A stretch of DNA of 64,000 bases from contig CAYGLF010000005.1 in assembly GCA_964350945.1 (NCBI GenBank), positions 1 to 64,000 of the forward strand, read 5' to 3'. The position numbers were made by a program, and so were the translations under genes. The notes below the pieces were generated by a model. It was not told the DNA's origin, did no database searches, and saw only the letters and a program-made list of their open reading frames with translations. Source of the DNA: CAYGLF01 sp964350945. Lineage in GTDB: Bacteria > Chlamydiota > Chlamydiia > Chlamydiales > JAAZZY01. Shown one piece after another: positions 7,839 to 17,709 of this stretch. How positions within the stretch are numbered: position 1 is the first letter of the stretch; each line of letters starts with the position of its first letter.

Positions 7839-10800
7839 CTACTTTTCCTTGGTAACTTTTATTATGGTCTGCTTCCCATTAATGTCCCATTCAGTGCCAC
7901 CATCAAGAGCGTCGATAAATTCCACTTTAGTTGCCAAAACCTCTTGATCGATGTAATCTTTAAATTGAATGTATGCGTTAATGACCCGATCGCAAGCAAC
8001 CATTGTAAGTGCTATTCGGTCAGTCTTTTCAAGTTTAAGTTCCCGACGCATCGTTTGAATTTTATTCACAAGTTCCCTAGCGAATCCCTCAACGATCAGC
8101 TCCTCAGTAAGAGTTGTGTCCAGAGCAAGAGTCAAAGCTCCTAAGTTGGCTGCAACACGCTCTCCTTTCACTTCACGCTGGATTTGAACATCGTCTGCAA
8201 CAAGTTCTATATTGCTACCTTCAACCTCTAAAGAAATCGACTCTCCAGCTGTCAAAGTTTGCAAAGACTTAACATCCAAAGATTGAATCATTGGTTGCAC
8301 TTTTTGCATTAATGGGCCCACTTTCTTCCCAAGAACTCTAAAATTTGGAATTAATCTTAGGGTCACCAGCTCTTTTTCGTCCTCGTGAAAAACGACTTCT
8401 TTGACATTCAACTCATCTTTAATTAAGTGAACCTGGTCTTGCAAAAATTCTTTTTGCTCGTTTGATTCTATAGCTATGTGAAGAGAAGAAAGGGGCTGAC
8501 GCACTTTTAAGTGATGCTCTTTTCTCAAACCATGCCCTAAGCTCACAGCATTTTGTAGAGTTTCCATATTTTTTTCTAATTCAACGTCTCTCCAGTCCCC
8601 TCTGTATATGCTAGAATCACAAAGATGCACTGAAGCAGGAGAGATGCCTTCAGAATGCGCGAGGTTGCGATACACTGTATCACTTAGATAGGGAATAAAA
8701 GGAGCTATAATTTTACAAAACTCAATCAACACAATATAGAGGGTTGAAAATGCTTCATCGCGATCCGTTGAAGAATCGCTATTCCAAAAGCGCCTTCTAG
8801 AACGTCGAATGTACCAGTTTGTCAGCAGATCTATAAAAGCAATAATTGAATTTACGGCACTGCTCAAATCATAGATGTCCATAGAACGCTCGATTTGAGT
8901 GACCACAAGATTAAGTTTAGAAATAATCCAACGATCAAGCAACTGGTTGGGCTGCTTAAAATCTCCTTTAGGATCCCAATTATAAATACGAGCATAGGTC
9001 ACGAAGAAGTTATGGGCGTTCCAAAAAGGGAGTATCGATTGACGAAAAATTTGCTCCACCCCTTTTTCTTGGAATCGGATATCCTCAGCTTTAACAATAG
9101 GCGTGCTCAACAAATAGAGTCTAAGAGCATCTGCTCCATACTTCTCAATCACCTCTTGAGGATCTGGGTAATTTTTTAATCTCTTAGACATCTTCTGGCC
9201 ATCTTTTGCCAAAATAATCCCATTAACAATGACATTTTTAAATGCAGGGACATCGAATAATGCGGCCGCTAACACCGTCAAAGTATAGAACCAGCCTCTT
9301 GTCTGGTCGATGCCTTCTGCGATGAAGTCTGCCGGAAAGATTTGACCAAAGAGTCCCTTGTTCTCAAATGGATAATGATTTTGAGCATAAGGCATGGAAC
9401 CTGATTCAAACCAACAATCAAAAACAGCATCTATGCGTTTAAAAAGCTTCCCTTTTTTATCTTTAAACTCAATGTGGTCAATGTAATGACGGTGAAGATC
9501 GTTAGGTAATACCCCGGTGTGTTTTTTAAATTCACTTAAACTGCTAATAACAATCCGTTCTCCATCTTCAGCTTCCCATATAGGGATCGGTGTTCCCCAA
9601 TATCTATTTCTACTAATTGCCCAATCACGTGCCCCTTCCAACCACTTACCAAAACGGCCATTTTTAATATGATTTGGCATCCAATATATGTTTTGATTGG
9701 CATAAATCATTTTATCTTTAATCTTTTCTACAGAGACAAACCAAGACGTCGTCACACGATAGATTAAAGGAGTATCAGTTCTCCAACAATAGGGATATCG
9801 GTGGCGAAGAGTCCCCCTATAAAATAAGCGATCGCTTTTCTTTAGACGCGCAAGAATATCTTTATCAGCATCCTTCACAAACTGCCCTTCATACTCTGGA
9901 ACCTGGTCAGTAAAGGCGCAATTTTGATCAATAGGACAAACAGGATCAATGCCATAATCTTTACAGGTGTAGAAGTCATCTTCTCCAAAACCAGGAGCCA
10001 TATGCACAATCCCCGTCCCATTTTCAGTATTAACAAAGTCAGCTGTTAGAACCTTAAAATCAGAGTGGCCTGAAAAATAGTCAAATGGCGGGACATACTC
10101 CAACCCAACAAGCTCCTCAGCTTTTACTTCCCCTTGAACAGAAAACTCTTTCTCATCTTTAAAATAATGCTCCAGTCTGGTTTTTGCCAAAATGTAGGTG
10201 CGGTTAGTTGAGAGCTCTTTAACTTTTACATAAATAATATCTTTGCCTACACAAACAGCTAAGTTGGAAACCAACGTCCAAGGAGTGGTCGTCCAAATAA
10301 GCAGCTGCGTCTGTGGATTTTGTCTCAAGGGAAAAGTAATCACAACAGAAGAGTCATCCACATCTTTGTAGTTTAGGTTTGCTTCAAAGTTTGATAAAGG
10401 AGTCCCTAATTTTGCAGAGAAGGGCATGACTTTGTAGCCTTGATAGATCAAATCTTTTTTATAAAGCTCTGAAAAGACCCACCAAACACTCTCCATATAG
10501 TTAAGATCCATGGTATGGTAGGTTTTGTCAAAATCGACCCATCGCCCGAGGCGAGAAATTACTTTTTTCCAATCAGCTGAGTATCTAAAAACAATTTTGC
10601 GACACTCTTCGTTAAATTTCTCTACCCCAAAAGACTCAATATCATGAGCACCCTTCAGCTGGTGCATTTTTTCAATCTCTGTCTCCACAGGCAATCCATG
10701 GCAATCCCAACCAAAGCGACGAGGTACATAGTACCCTTGCATGGTCTTATACCGGCCAATAACATCTTTGATCGTACTGGCTAGGATATGGCCATAATGC

Positions 10801-10958
10801 GGGAGGCCTGTTGCAAAGGGAGGGCCGTCAAAAAAGGAGTAAAGGGGGTGCTTTTTGCGTTGTTGAAGAGATTTTGAAAAAATTTCTTCGTCTGTCCAAA
10901 ATTGTAAAATCTTTTCTTCTAGTTTGATAAGAGATTGATTTTCTATAGGTTCAAACAT
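7839..10958 (-). CDS. ileS: Isoleucyl-tRNA synthetase
   Basis: Charges tRNA-Ile with isoleucine. The HIGH-class signature is PHYGHILAS near residue 55 and the KMSKS signature is KMSKRLKN near residue 600; the CP1 editing domain (IWTTTPWTLVSNLAVCVG) lies between them. The 1039-residue length and the extended C-terminal domain match the eukaryote-like IleRS class found in Chlamydiae, which in other bacteria is linked with lower mupirocin sensitivity. It starts at ATG 10958. The pairing with lepB is chlamydial gene order. Confidence 0.95.
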   Translation of the reverse strand: MFEPIENQSLIKLEEKILQFWTDEEIFSKSLQQRKKHPLYSFFDGPPFATGLPHYGHILASTIKDVIGRYKTMQGYYVPRRFGWDCHGLPVETEIEKMHQLKGAHDIESFGVEKFNEECRKIVFRYSADWKKVISRLGRWVDFDKTYHTMDLNYMESVWWVFSELYKKDLIYQGYKVMPFSAKLGTPLSNFEANLNYKDVDDSSVVITFPLRQNPQTQLLIWTTTPWTLVSNLAVCVGKDIIYVKVKELSTNRTYILAKTRLEHYFKDEKEFSVQGEVKAEELVGLEYVPPFDYFSGHSDFKVLTADFVNTENGTGIVHMAPGFGEDDFYTCKDYGIDPVCPIDQNCAFTDQVPEYEGQFVKDADKDILARLKKSDRLFYRGTLRHRYPYCWRTDTPLIYRVTTSWFVSVEKIKDKMIYANQNIYWMPNHIKNGRFGKWLEGARDWAISRNRYWGTPIPIWEAEDGERIVISSLSEFKKHTGVLPNDLHRHYIDHIEFKDKKGKLFKRIDAVFDCWFESGSMPYAQNHYPFENKGLFGQIFPADFIAEGIDQTRGWFYTLTVLAAALFDVPAFKNVIVNGIILAKDGQKMSKRLKNYPDPQEVIEKYGADALRLYLLSTPIVKAEDIRFQEKGVEQIFRQSILPFWNAHNFFVTYARIYNWDPKGDFKQPNQLLDRWIISKLNLVVTQIERSMDIYDLSSAVNSIIAFIDLLTNWYIRRSRRRFWNSDSSTDRDEAFSTLYIVLIEFCKIIAPFIPYLSDTVYRNLAHSEGISPASVHLCDSSIYRGDWRDVELEKNMETLQNAVSLGHGLRKEHHLKVRQPLSSLHIAIESNEQKEFLQDQVHLIKDELNVKEVVFHEDEKELVTLRLIPNFRVLGKKVGPLMQKVQPMIQSLDVKSLQTLTAGESISLEVEGSNIELVADDVQIQREVKGERVAANLGALTLALDTTLTEELIVEGFARELVNKIQTMRRELKLEKTDRIALTMVACDRVINAYIQFKDYIDQEVLATKVEFIDALDGGTEWDINGKQTIIKVTKEK

Positions 10959-11145
10959 CTGGCTATTAAGGGGGTTATTTTGAAAAGAAATCTTATCTAA
11001 TTAAGGGCTTAAAGTCTAGAATTTAGCATATAGTCAAAAATATTAAAGATATTTTTTGAATCTGATTTTCTTTAAAAATCCTTAATATTTATTGTTTATG
11101 ATGGTACAATCATTGATAAATATAATCTATTTGAGGATGGAAATA

Positions 11146-12528
11146 ATGAACATTAATGCATTAGGAAATACGACAGACACATCTGCACACTCAGCCTTTC
11201 AAAACCTTTATTCGGATAACAAATTTGATCATTCAAACCAATGTCCTACCCCCGATTTAAAGTCTTTATTTAGTCATGCAAACGACCCTGTTCTCTTCTT
11301 TGAACAACTTGATAGTAACCAAAAAAGAGACCTTTTCCCCCAACTCAACAAAAACCAGAGAGCACAAGTGGCTTCTGCGTACTTCAAATCAGACTCCTTT
11401 GCTCATCAACTACTACTAACTGGAGAGTCTCCTTCTATTGAAAAAGCAAATGAGTTTTTCAAAAAATGGAAGAGTTCTTCTACAATTATTCAAAAAGAGC
11501 TTAACTATAGCTATCAATTTGCAGCCAGTGACCTTCAAACAAATTGTTCAGGGCAAGAGATCTTAGCCTCACTTTGCTTAGCAACTAAGTTAAAGGCCGC
11601 CTTTTTGACATGTACTGAAAAATCTACAGCGAGTTCTATGTTCGCCAAAAGCAGCTATGGAGAGCTTGAATCCTTTGATAATAAATCACCTAGAGATTGC
11701 TCTATAACCCTTACAGGCCCCCAGTTTACTGGAGGATTCCAACAAGAAAAGTTTTCACAAACCATGCAATCCATGGATAAAGCCTTTCTAAGAACCCTTC
11801 CTCTATTAGATGGGAAAAAAATAACTTCAGCAAATCAACTTTCGCTACAAAACCTTTTAAGCACTCAGGCACCAGGTTCGTCCCTTGCCGCCACGCTTAA
11901 TGTGAATGCGCAGAGTCCCGCGCAGACAGTTCGAGAAATTCTAAACCCAATGCTTGGGGAAAATGGCTTGCCTCCAATAGCGGAGCAAGATTTTCCTACA
12001 ATTAACATCAAAGCTCATTTTAAACAGACAATAAGCCCTAAGGCACAGCTTTCTCAGTCACGTTATGAACTTACAAACCCAAAGAATCTGGCATGGAATC
12101 AACAGCTTGCTCTAACTACAAACTTTGCAACCAATGTAACAAAAATTGAAGCTTCCAACTACAATATTTTAGATAACTACATCAAAAGCTTTAAACCAGT
12201 TGGCATGTCTTTTCAAAAAGATGATTTTGGACTTAAGATTGGAAATCTCGAGGCTTTTAATAAACCTCAAGAGACAACCTCTTGGAACTTTGTGCCTGAT
12301 ATGAATGTGGGCAGAGCTGGTGAAATCGTAGTGAAGATTTTAACTCCTGCTGCTATTGGAATTACTTTTGCAAACGAATCGGCAAAGTTTTGTCAAAAGG
12401 TTTTTAGCCATCCTAAAAAAACGCCTGGGCAAAAGGTTGCGGGTTGTGTGGTAGGGGCTACTGGAGTTCTTGCTGGACTTGGGCTTGCTTTTGAAAGACT
12501 TAGTAACTTAAACCTAAGCATACAATAG
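11146..12528 (+). CDS. Orphan protein without signal peptide, candidate type III effector
   Basis: I recognise no family in this roughly 460-residue protein. The N-terminus (MNINALGNTTDTSAHSAFQN) is polar and rich in Asn, Thr and Ser with no signal peptide, which is typical of but not proof for type III secreted proteins. The middle is Ser/Gln/Asn-rich. Near the C-terminus there is a glycine-rich hydrophobic stretch (VAGCVVGATGVLAGLGLAF) that could insert in or touch membranes. Start at 11146 is chosen because GAGG lies 9 nt upstream and a TATAAT at 11121-11126 puts transcription near 11133, after the upstream in-frame ATG at 11092. It is the first gene of the accessory region. Confidence 0.6.
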   Translation: MNINALGNTTDTSAHSAFQNLYSDNKFDHSNQCPTPDLKSLFSHANDPVLFFEQLDSNQKRDLFPQLNKNQRAQVASAYFKSDSFAHQLLLTGESPSIEKANEFFKKWKSSSTIIQKELNYSYQFAASDLQTNCSGQEILASLCLATKLKAAFLTCTEKSTASSMFAKSSYGELESFDNKSPRDCSITLTGPQFTGGFQQEKFSQTMQSMDKAFLRTLPLLDGKKITSANQLSLQNLLSTQAPGSSLAATLNVNAQSPAQTVREILNPMLGENGLPPIAEQDFPTINIKAHFKQTISPKAQLSQSRYELTNPKNLAWNQQLALTTNFATNVTKIEASNYNILDNYIKSFKPVGMSFQKDDFGLKIGNLEAFNKPQETTSWNFVPDMNVGRAGEIVVKILTPAAIGITFANESAKFCQKVFSHPKKTPGQKVAGCVVGATGVLAGLGLAFERLSNLNLSIQ

Positions 12529-12535
12529 AGCCCTC

Positions 12536-12664
12536 TTGATAAGCATACAGCACCTTTATCCTACTGCTGACAGTGGAACTATAGAAACCGCTTGTCAATC
12601 GGAAGAAAGATACGCTCGTGCTATTTTGAAAAAATATGCCCCCTCTTTAGCGAAGGATCAATAG
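12536..12664 (+). pseudogene. Possible short gene or gene remnant
   Basis: A 42-codon frame opens at TTG 12536 and ends at TAG 12662. Its translation has a protein-like amphipathic end (QSEERYARAILKKYAPSLAK), unlike random frames nearby, but there is no ribosome binding site and no family is recognised. It lies in the 250 bp gap between the effector-like gene and yjdM and may be the tail of a decayed gene. Confidence 0.2.
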
Positions 12665-12778
12665 AAATCCATTTTTTAAACGATAGGCTCTTCACTGGGC
12701 AATTTTCAAAGTTATCGCTGCACTTCAATTTCTCTTATGCTATGATCAGTAAGTTAAGAACACATGGAACTAATTACG

Positions 12779-13126
12779 ATGGAAAATTTACCACATTGCA
12801 TCAAATGCGGCTCTGAATTTACATATGAAGATGGTAATATGTATGTATGCCCTGAGTGTGCTCATGAATGGGCAAAAGATTCTGGGTCCAGCGTGGCGGC
12901 ACCCCTTGAAGTGAGAGATGCGCATGGCCACCTGCTTAAAGATGGTGACAGTGTGACAATTATTAAAGATCTCAAAGTCAAAGGCGCCCCCTCTGCTTTA
13001 AAAATAGGCGTCAAAGTCAAAGACATACGTTTAGTGGAGCCAGAAAACGGCCATAACATCACTGCTAAAATTAAAGGATTTGGCCAAATGATGCTTAAGT
13101 CTGAATTTGTTAAAAAATCCCTTTAG
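12779..13126 (+). CDS. yjdM: YjdM/PhnA-like zinc-ribbon protein
   Basis: A 115-residue homologue of E. coli YjdM (old name PhnA). The N-terminal zinc ribbon has two CxxC knuckles, CIKCGSEFTYED and CPECAHEW, followed by an SH3-like barrel (LLKDGDSVTIIKDLKVKG). The family's biochemical role is unsettled, and it is not needed for phosphonate use in E. coli. ATG 12779 is preferred over 12764 because family members begin just before LPHC and GGAA lies 8 nt upstream. Confidence 0.85.
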   Translation: MENLPHCIKCGSEFTYEDGNMYVCPECAHEWAKDSGSSVAAPLEVRDAHGHLLKDGDSVTIIKDLKVKGAPSALKIGVKVKDIRLVEPENGHNITAKIKGFGQMMLKSEFVKKSL

Positions 13127-13160
13127 CACAAACGTAATCACCTAATTCTCATAAAAAAAT

Positions 13161-13685
13161 ATGATGAACCAAAGCAACTTGTTTCATATTGACCTTATAG
13201 CGGCGCAAAAACAAGTCTATGAGCCTTTAGGATTAACCATAGAAGACTTTGCCTTAGAAAAAGAAAGTAAAGACTATGACGCTTCTGAATTTGTAATACA
13301 TCAGCTAAAAGCTAAGTTTAGAGTTGCAAAGACCACTCCAACTAAGGTGGGACAGTTTGTCACTGTATGGAAACGTATTGGTCATGGCCCTATTCAACCA
13401 TTTGATATTTCAGATCCCTATGACCTATTTATCATTAGTACGCGCACACCTACAAATTTGGGACAGTTTATCTTCCCTAAACAGGTCCTTTATGAAAAAG
13501 GAATCTTATCTAAGAATGAGAAGGGAGGTAAACGGGGTTTTAGAGTCTATCCCCCCTGGGATACTGCTAAGAACCAACAAGCGATCCAAAGTCAACAATG
13601 GCAACTCCCCTATTTTTTTGAAATTGTTTTTGGGGAAAAGCCCCCTATCCACCTTCTTGAAAAATTATTACTGGTAAAGCTTTAA
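13161..13685 (+). CDS. MepB-family protein
   Basis: The 174 residues fit the MepB family (PF08877), named after a gene in the Staphylococcus aureus mepRAB efflux operon; the function is unknown. Signatures include KFRVAKTTPTKVGQFVTVWKR near residue 50, GQFIFPKQVLYEKGILS near residue 105 and GFRVYPPWD near residue 125, then QWQLPYFFEI. No mepA-like pump is adjacent. Two consecutive ATGs (13161 and 13164) are possible starts and neither has a clear binding site. Probably an accessory gene acquired by transfer, since the family is sporadic. Confidence 0.75.
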   Translation: MMNQSNLFHIDLIAAQKQVYEPLGLTIEDFALEKESKDYDASEFVIHQLKAKFRVAKTTPTKVGQFVTVWKRIGHGPIQPFDISDPYDLFIISTRTPTNLGQFIFPKQVLYEKGILSKNEKGGKRGFRVYPPWDTAKNQQAIQSQQWQLPYFFEIVFGEKPPIHLLEKLLLVKL

Positions 13686-13710
13686 GGCGCAGCCCCACTT
13701 AAAAGAGACT

Positions 13711-15051
13711 CTATCGACTAGGTGTCTTTTTTCTATGAGTTCTTTGGTTGTCTGTTGCTGCATTCTGTTTTTTTTTGGTTGCAGTAAAATTACCACGAGA
13801 GCCTGGAGCCCTAGAGAATTTGTTATGAGTTTGATTGGGAGTATTTGACCTCCCTGATATTTTCACTCTCGGAGAAGGACCACGCTTTTGCCGTATTGGT
13901 TCTGCCTTGATAGAAGGATCTGGTTCATAACCAGGAATCACCTTTTTAGTAATACTACGTTTGATCAAACACTCAATATCACGCAATAGCTTGTGTTCGT
14001 CAATACACACTAAAGAGACTGCTTCTCCCTCACAGCCAGCACGACCCGTACGACCAATACGGTGAACATAATCTTCAGGGACACTCGGAAGCTCAAAATT
14101 AACAACATGAGGGAGTTGATCGATATCAAGTCCTCGCGCTGCAATATCTGTTGCAACTAAAACACGGACTGTTCCATTTTTAAAATTTGCAAGAGCTCGA
14201 GTGCGCGCTGCTTGACTCTTATTTCCATGAATTGCAGCTGCGCTAATTTCATTTTTTTCCAGCTTTTCTGCCAAGCGGTTTGCCCCATGCTTTGTCCTTG
14301 TAAAAACCAGCACCTGACGCCAGTTTTGAGAGGTAATTAAGTCTGCTAATAACTCTGACTTTCGCTCGCGATCTACAAAATGAATAAGCTGGTCAACTTG
14401 CTCAGAAGACGTGTTGCGGCGTGCCACTTCAATCATTACTGGTGAGTTTAATAAGCTATCAGCAAGGCTCTTGATAGCATCAGAAAAAGTAGCGGAGAAA
14501 AGGAGGTTTTGCCGTCTTTTAGGAAGCAAATTGAGAACTTTTCGAACATCATGGATAAAACCCATGTCTAGCATGCGATCAGCTTCATCTAGCACTAGAA
14601 TTTCCACAGAAGAGAGGTCTACATTTTTCTGATTGATATGATCCAATAGGCGCCCTGGCGTAGCTACCAAGATATCGACACCTTTACGAAGCATCGTTAT
14701 CTGCGGGTCGATCTTGACTCCTCCAAAAATAACAGCAGATTTTAATGAAAGGTATTTACCATAGGTTTGAACACTTTCATTAATTTGAGCTGCCAACTCA
14801 CGAGTGGGTGTTAAAATTAAAGCACGCACCGGCCTTTGACCTGTATTTTTCACACCTTGAGAAAGAAGGTGCAGTACTGGCAGAGTAAAACCCGCGGTCT
14901 TACCAGTACCCGTCTGTGCTCCTCCCATGATATCTTTTCCTCTAAGAACCACAGGAATTGCCTGAGCTTGAATAGGTGTGGGCTTTGTATAGCCTTGTTC
15001 AGTAACTGCTCGAAGGATTTCAGCCATCAGGCCAAGGGTGTCAAATGACAT
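13711..15051 (-). CDS. rhlE: DEAD-box RNA helicase, RhlE type
   Basis: ATP-dependent RNA helicase. The ordered motifs are FDTLGL...GYTKPTPIQAQAIP (Q motif), AQTGTGKT (I), PTRELA (Ia), DEAD (II), SAT (III) and HRIGRTGRAG (VI). The C-terminal 80 residues are basic and low complexity, probably an RNA-binding tail. ATG 15051 gives the canonical RhlE start MSFDTLGL and has GGAG 9 nt upstream; ATG 15066 is possible. Likely roles are ribosome assembly or RNA turnover. Confidence 0.9.
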   Translation of the reverse strand: MSFDTLGLMAEILRAVTEQGYTKPTPIQAQAIPVVLRGKDIMGGAQTGTGKTAGFTLPVLHLLSQGVKNTGQRPVRALILTPTRELAAQINESVQTYGKYLSLKSAVIFGGVKIDPQITMLRKGVDILVATPGRLLDHINQKNVDLSSVEILVLDEADRMLDMGFIHDVRKVLNLLPKRRQNLLFSATFSDAIKSLADSLLNSPVMIEVARRNTSSEQVDQLIHFVDRERKSELLADLITSQNWRQVLVFTRTKHGANRLAEKLEKNEISAAAIHGNKSQAARTRALANFKNGTVRVLVATDIAARGLDIDQLPHVVNFELPSVPEDYVHRIGRTGRAGCEGEAVSLVCIDEHKLLRDIECLIKRSITKKVIPGYEPDPSIKAEPIRQKRGPSPRVKISGRSNTPNQTHNKFSRAPGSRGNFTATKKKQNAATDNQRTHRKKTPSR

Positions 15052-15205
15052 AAATTTATGCTCCATAGCTGATCCAAAGAGGGTTACAGCAAAAGTTTAA
15101 ACCGTTTGTGCGGCATTGTAATCGTAAAAAGAAGCATTCATAATACCATTACATCCCATTAATAATCAATAAGTAATAAAAATTAGTTTAGAATTGAGTT
15201 TCCTG

Positions 15206-16996
15206 CTAAGCCTTGTCTTCAAGTTCTTGCCAGCGGCGATAAGCCCTCTCGACCTCTTCTTGCTTATCTCCAAGCTTTTTACAAGCGCGTAGTAAAGAAT
15301 CGCTGTTACCTTGCACTGCAGGATCCTCTACAATAGCTGACAAAGCGTCTACTTCCTCCCCAAGAAGGGTCAGCGTCTTCTCCATCTTTGAGAGTTCTTG
15401 CTTCTCTTTGTAGGAAAGTCCCTTTTTTTTAGGTGGGATCTTCTTTTTTGCATCTCCAGATTTACCCCCTGATTCTAAAGCTTGCTTTTTTCGGTGCTTC
15501 AGCCAAGTCTCTGTATCATTAAAAATGCGATGCCCTCCATGACTGTCGAGAGCTAGCAAATGATCGGAGATACGGTCTACAATCGAGCGATCATGAGAGA
15601 TTAAAACCACACTTCCAGGGAAATCGCGGAGGCTTTCTTCTAGAATTTCAAGGGTATCTATATCAAGATCATTGGTAGGTTCATCGAGAAGAAGAACATC
15701 TACTGGCTGCATCATTAATCGAGCAATCAAAACGCGAGCACGCTCACCTCCTGATAGCAGTTTTATAGGAAAATCTAAGCGATTTTTATTAAACAAAAAC
15801 TTCTCACACCAACTATTGATATGAATATTACAGCCACGATAAGAGATGGTATCCCCATTAGGAGAGAGGGCTTCTCGCAAAGAAAGCTCTAGATCTAAAC
15901 TTTCACGGTGTTGATCAAAATAAAATATTTTCAGATCATCAGCACGCTTAATAGTTCCACTATCAGATTCAATTTTTCCCGCAAGAATTTTTAGCAAAGT
16001 TGATTTGCCACTCCCATTACCGCCAACAATACCCAGTCGGTCTCCTCTCATTAATCTAATATCAATTTTTGAAAATATTTTTTTCCCTTCAAACTCTTTA
16101 CTGATGTTTTTAGCCACCAAAAGTTTCTTGGTCTGTCTATCTGTTGTATTGAAACCAATGTCGGCCTTGCTTTCAGTATTTCTAAGACGTACTTGAGCAA
16201 GCTCATTTTGCAGTCTGCCCGCTTCTTGAATGCGAGCCCTTGCTTTGGTCGAACGCGCTTTAGGCGATTGTTTGAGCCATTCTTCTTCTCTTGCTGTTTT
16301 TGATCGGAGCCCCCTTTCATACTGCTCTTGCCCCTTTAAAAACCGCTCCTTGGCCATCAAAAACTCACTATAGCTACCTTCTACTGAAAAAATCCCTTTT
16401 GGGTAACGGTGACTTAACTCCCAAATCTTATTGCTAATGTTATCCAAAAAGGCTCGGTCATGACTAATCACAATAAATGTTTTAAAAGATCTTTGTAAAA
16501 ATCCCTCTAACCATAAAATTGTATCGAGGTCTAAATGATTCGTAGGCTCATCTAATAACAGAACATTCGGCTCATTAACAAGCGCTTTGGCAATCGTTAG
16601 CCTACGCGCCCAACCCCCTGAAAGCTCACTGGCTAGTTGCCCAGGATCTATAAAGCCTACCTTTCCTAATGTTTTACAGATATGACTATGCCTATTAGCT
16701 GCTTCGATATGGGTGTTATGGTGCATAGCATCATCGAGCACTTCTTGCAGAGTTCCAATATGCTTTTCTACATGTTGGGGAACAAAACCCACCGAGGCAC
16801 TCTTACTATGAACCACCTCTCCAGCGTCTGGAGTCTCTAGTTTGGCAATAAGGTTTAATAGCGTTGATTTTCCCGCACCATTAGGGCCAATGAGGCCAAT
16901 GCGATCTCCCAGAGAAAAGGAGGTTGAAAGATCATGAAAAAGCTCTCGCGCCCCATGTGCTTTACTAATAGATTTACAGCTGATAAGTGGTGCCAA
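15206..16996 (-). CDS. uup: ABC-F family ATPase, Uup-like
   Basis: A soluble twin ATPase with no membrane domain. Walker A motifs are GPNGAGKST and GGNGSGKST; ABC signatures LSGGWARR and LSGGERAR; Walker B LLLDEPTNHLD and LLLDEPTNDLD. After the second ATPase a lysine-rich linker (KKKIPPKKKGLSYKEKQEL) leads to a C-terminal coiled coil, the layout of Uup, which acts on ribosomes or branched DNA. TTG 16996 is the likely start since GGAG lies 6 nt upstream; TTGs at 16999 and 17008 are alternatives, and no ATG is in frame. Confidence 0.88.
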   Translation of the reverse strand: MAPLISCKSISKAHGARELFHDLSTSFSLGDRIGLIGPNGAGKSTLLNLIAKLETPDAGEVVHSKSASVGFVPQHVEKHIGTLQEVLDDAMHHNTHIEAANRHSHICKTLGKVGFIDPGQLASELSGGWARRLTIAKALVNEPNVLLLDEPTNHLDLDTILWLEGFLQRSFKTFIVISHDRAFLDNISNKIWELSHRYPKGIFSVEGSYSEFLMAKERFLKGQEQYERGLRSKTAREEEWLKQSPKARSTKARARIQEAGRLQNELAQVRLRNTESKADIGFNTTDRQTKKLLVAKNISKEFEGKKIFSKIDIRLMRGDRLGIVGGNGSGKSTLLKILAGKIESDSGTIKRADDLKIFYFDQHRESLDLELSLREALSPNGDTISYRGCNIHINSWCEKFLFNKNRLDFPIKLLSGGERARVLIARLMMQPVDVLLLDEPTNDLDIDTLEILEESLRDFPGSVVLISHDRSIVDRISDHLLALDSHGGHRIFNDTETWLKHRKKQALESGGKSGDAKKKIPPKKKGLSYKEKQELSKMEKTLTLLGEEVDALSAIVEDPAVQGNSDSLLRACKKLGDKQEEVERAYRRWQELEDKA

Positions 16997-17008
16997 CAAG
17001 TTCTCCAA

Positions 17009-17281
17009 GGTTCATATTTTTAATCAACAAGCCAAAAAGCGAATCCCCTTTTAGGCTACCGTGTCATTTTCCATATGGAAAAAGAGAATAATATAGAGGT
17101 TTTTAGAAGAAGGAAAGCTTTAAGAGAGTCCTTTTCCCCATTTAAAGTAATAAATATAACCTGAGAACCTGGCCTTCATTATCGATATTAAGGCCATAAA
17201 AAGTTTGCAAGCAATAGATGTGCTCCCTATTCTTAACTAAGAAGATCTCTACCTTAAAATTAAAAAAAAAGGATTTATAAG
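17009..17281. other. Intergenic region with a 16-bp palindrome
   Basis: No gene is seen in the divergent gap between uup and the VOC gene. A perfect 16-bp palindrome TTTTCCATATGGAAAA spans 17067-17082, and a GGCCTT/AAGGCC inverted repeat lies near 17174-17198. Either could be an operator, but no regulator is adjacent. Confidence 0.3.
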
Positions 17282-17662
17282 ATGCGCATATACCATCACT
17301 ATGGAATACCTACCCAAGAAGTTCGCCCAGATGAAGCACTTGTAGAAACACATGAATTTAAATTTTATTCCACTCCTTTTGAAGCAAACAAGTGGCACAT
17401 TCAATGGCATCGATTTCCCGAAGGTCATGGGCTTCCCAAGCTCGTTACCCAAGTTCCCCACATTGCGTTTCAAGTAGATGATTTGGATCAAGAGATTAAA
17501 GGCGCTAAGGTTCTCTTTGGCCCCTATAATCCCCTAGAAGGTTTTCGCGTTGCGATGATCGAAGAAGAAGGGGTTCCTATTGAACTTATAGAAACAAAAC
17601 TGACCGATGAAGAAATCTCTCGGCTGGAACACGAAAAGTTAGGTAAACCGAAAGCATCTTGA
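17282..17662 (+). CDS. VOC-superfamily (glyoxalase-like) protein
   Basis: A 126-residue protein with the vicinal-oxygen-chelate fold: HIAFQVDDLDQEI supplies a first metal-ligand histidine and VPIELIETK the second-half glutamate. YSTPFEANKWHIQWHRF forms an early strand. The substrate is unknown; relatives include glyoxalases, dioxygenases and resistance proteins. AGGA 8 nt before ATG 17282 supports the start. It stands alone and is convergent with the ankyrin fusion gene. Confidence 0.65.
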   Translation: MRIYHHYGIPTQEVRPDEALVETHEFKFYSTPFEANKWHIQWHRFPEGHGLPKLVTQVPHIAFQVDDLDQEIKGAKVLFGPYNPLEGFRVAMIEEEGVPIELIETKLTDEEISRLEHEKLGKPKAS

Positions 17663-17709
17663 TTGTTATTCTTAAAAACCAAGCAGCTTGTACACCTTTA
17701 CACTAACAT

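Noticed and set aside
7755..8144. 129-codon plus-strand frame across the lepB/ileS junction
   Set aside because: It overlaps the ends of two well-supported convergent genes and shows no domain.
12592..12816. 74-codon frame before yjdM
   Set aside because: Starts at TTG without a binding site, overlaps yjdM in another frame and has no protein-like pattern.
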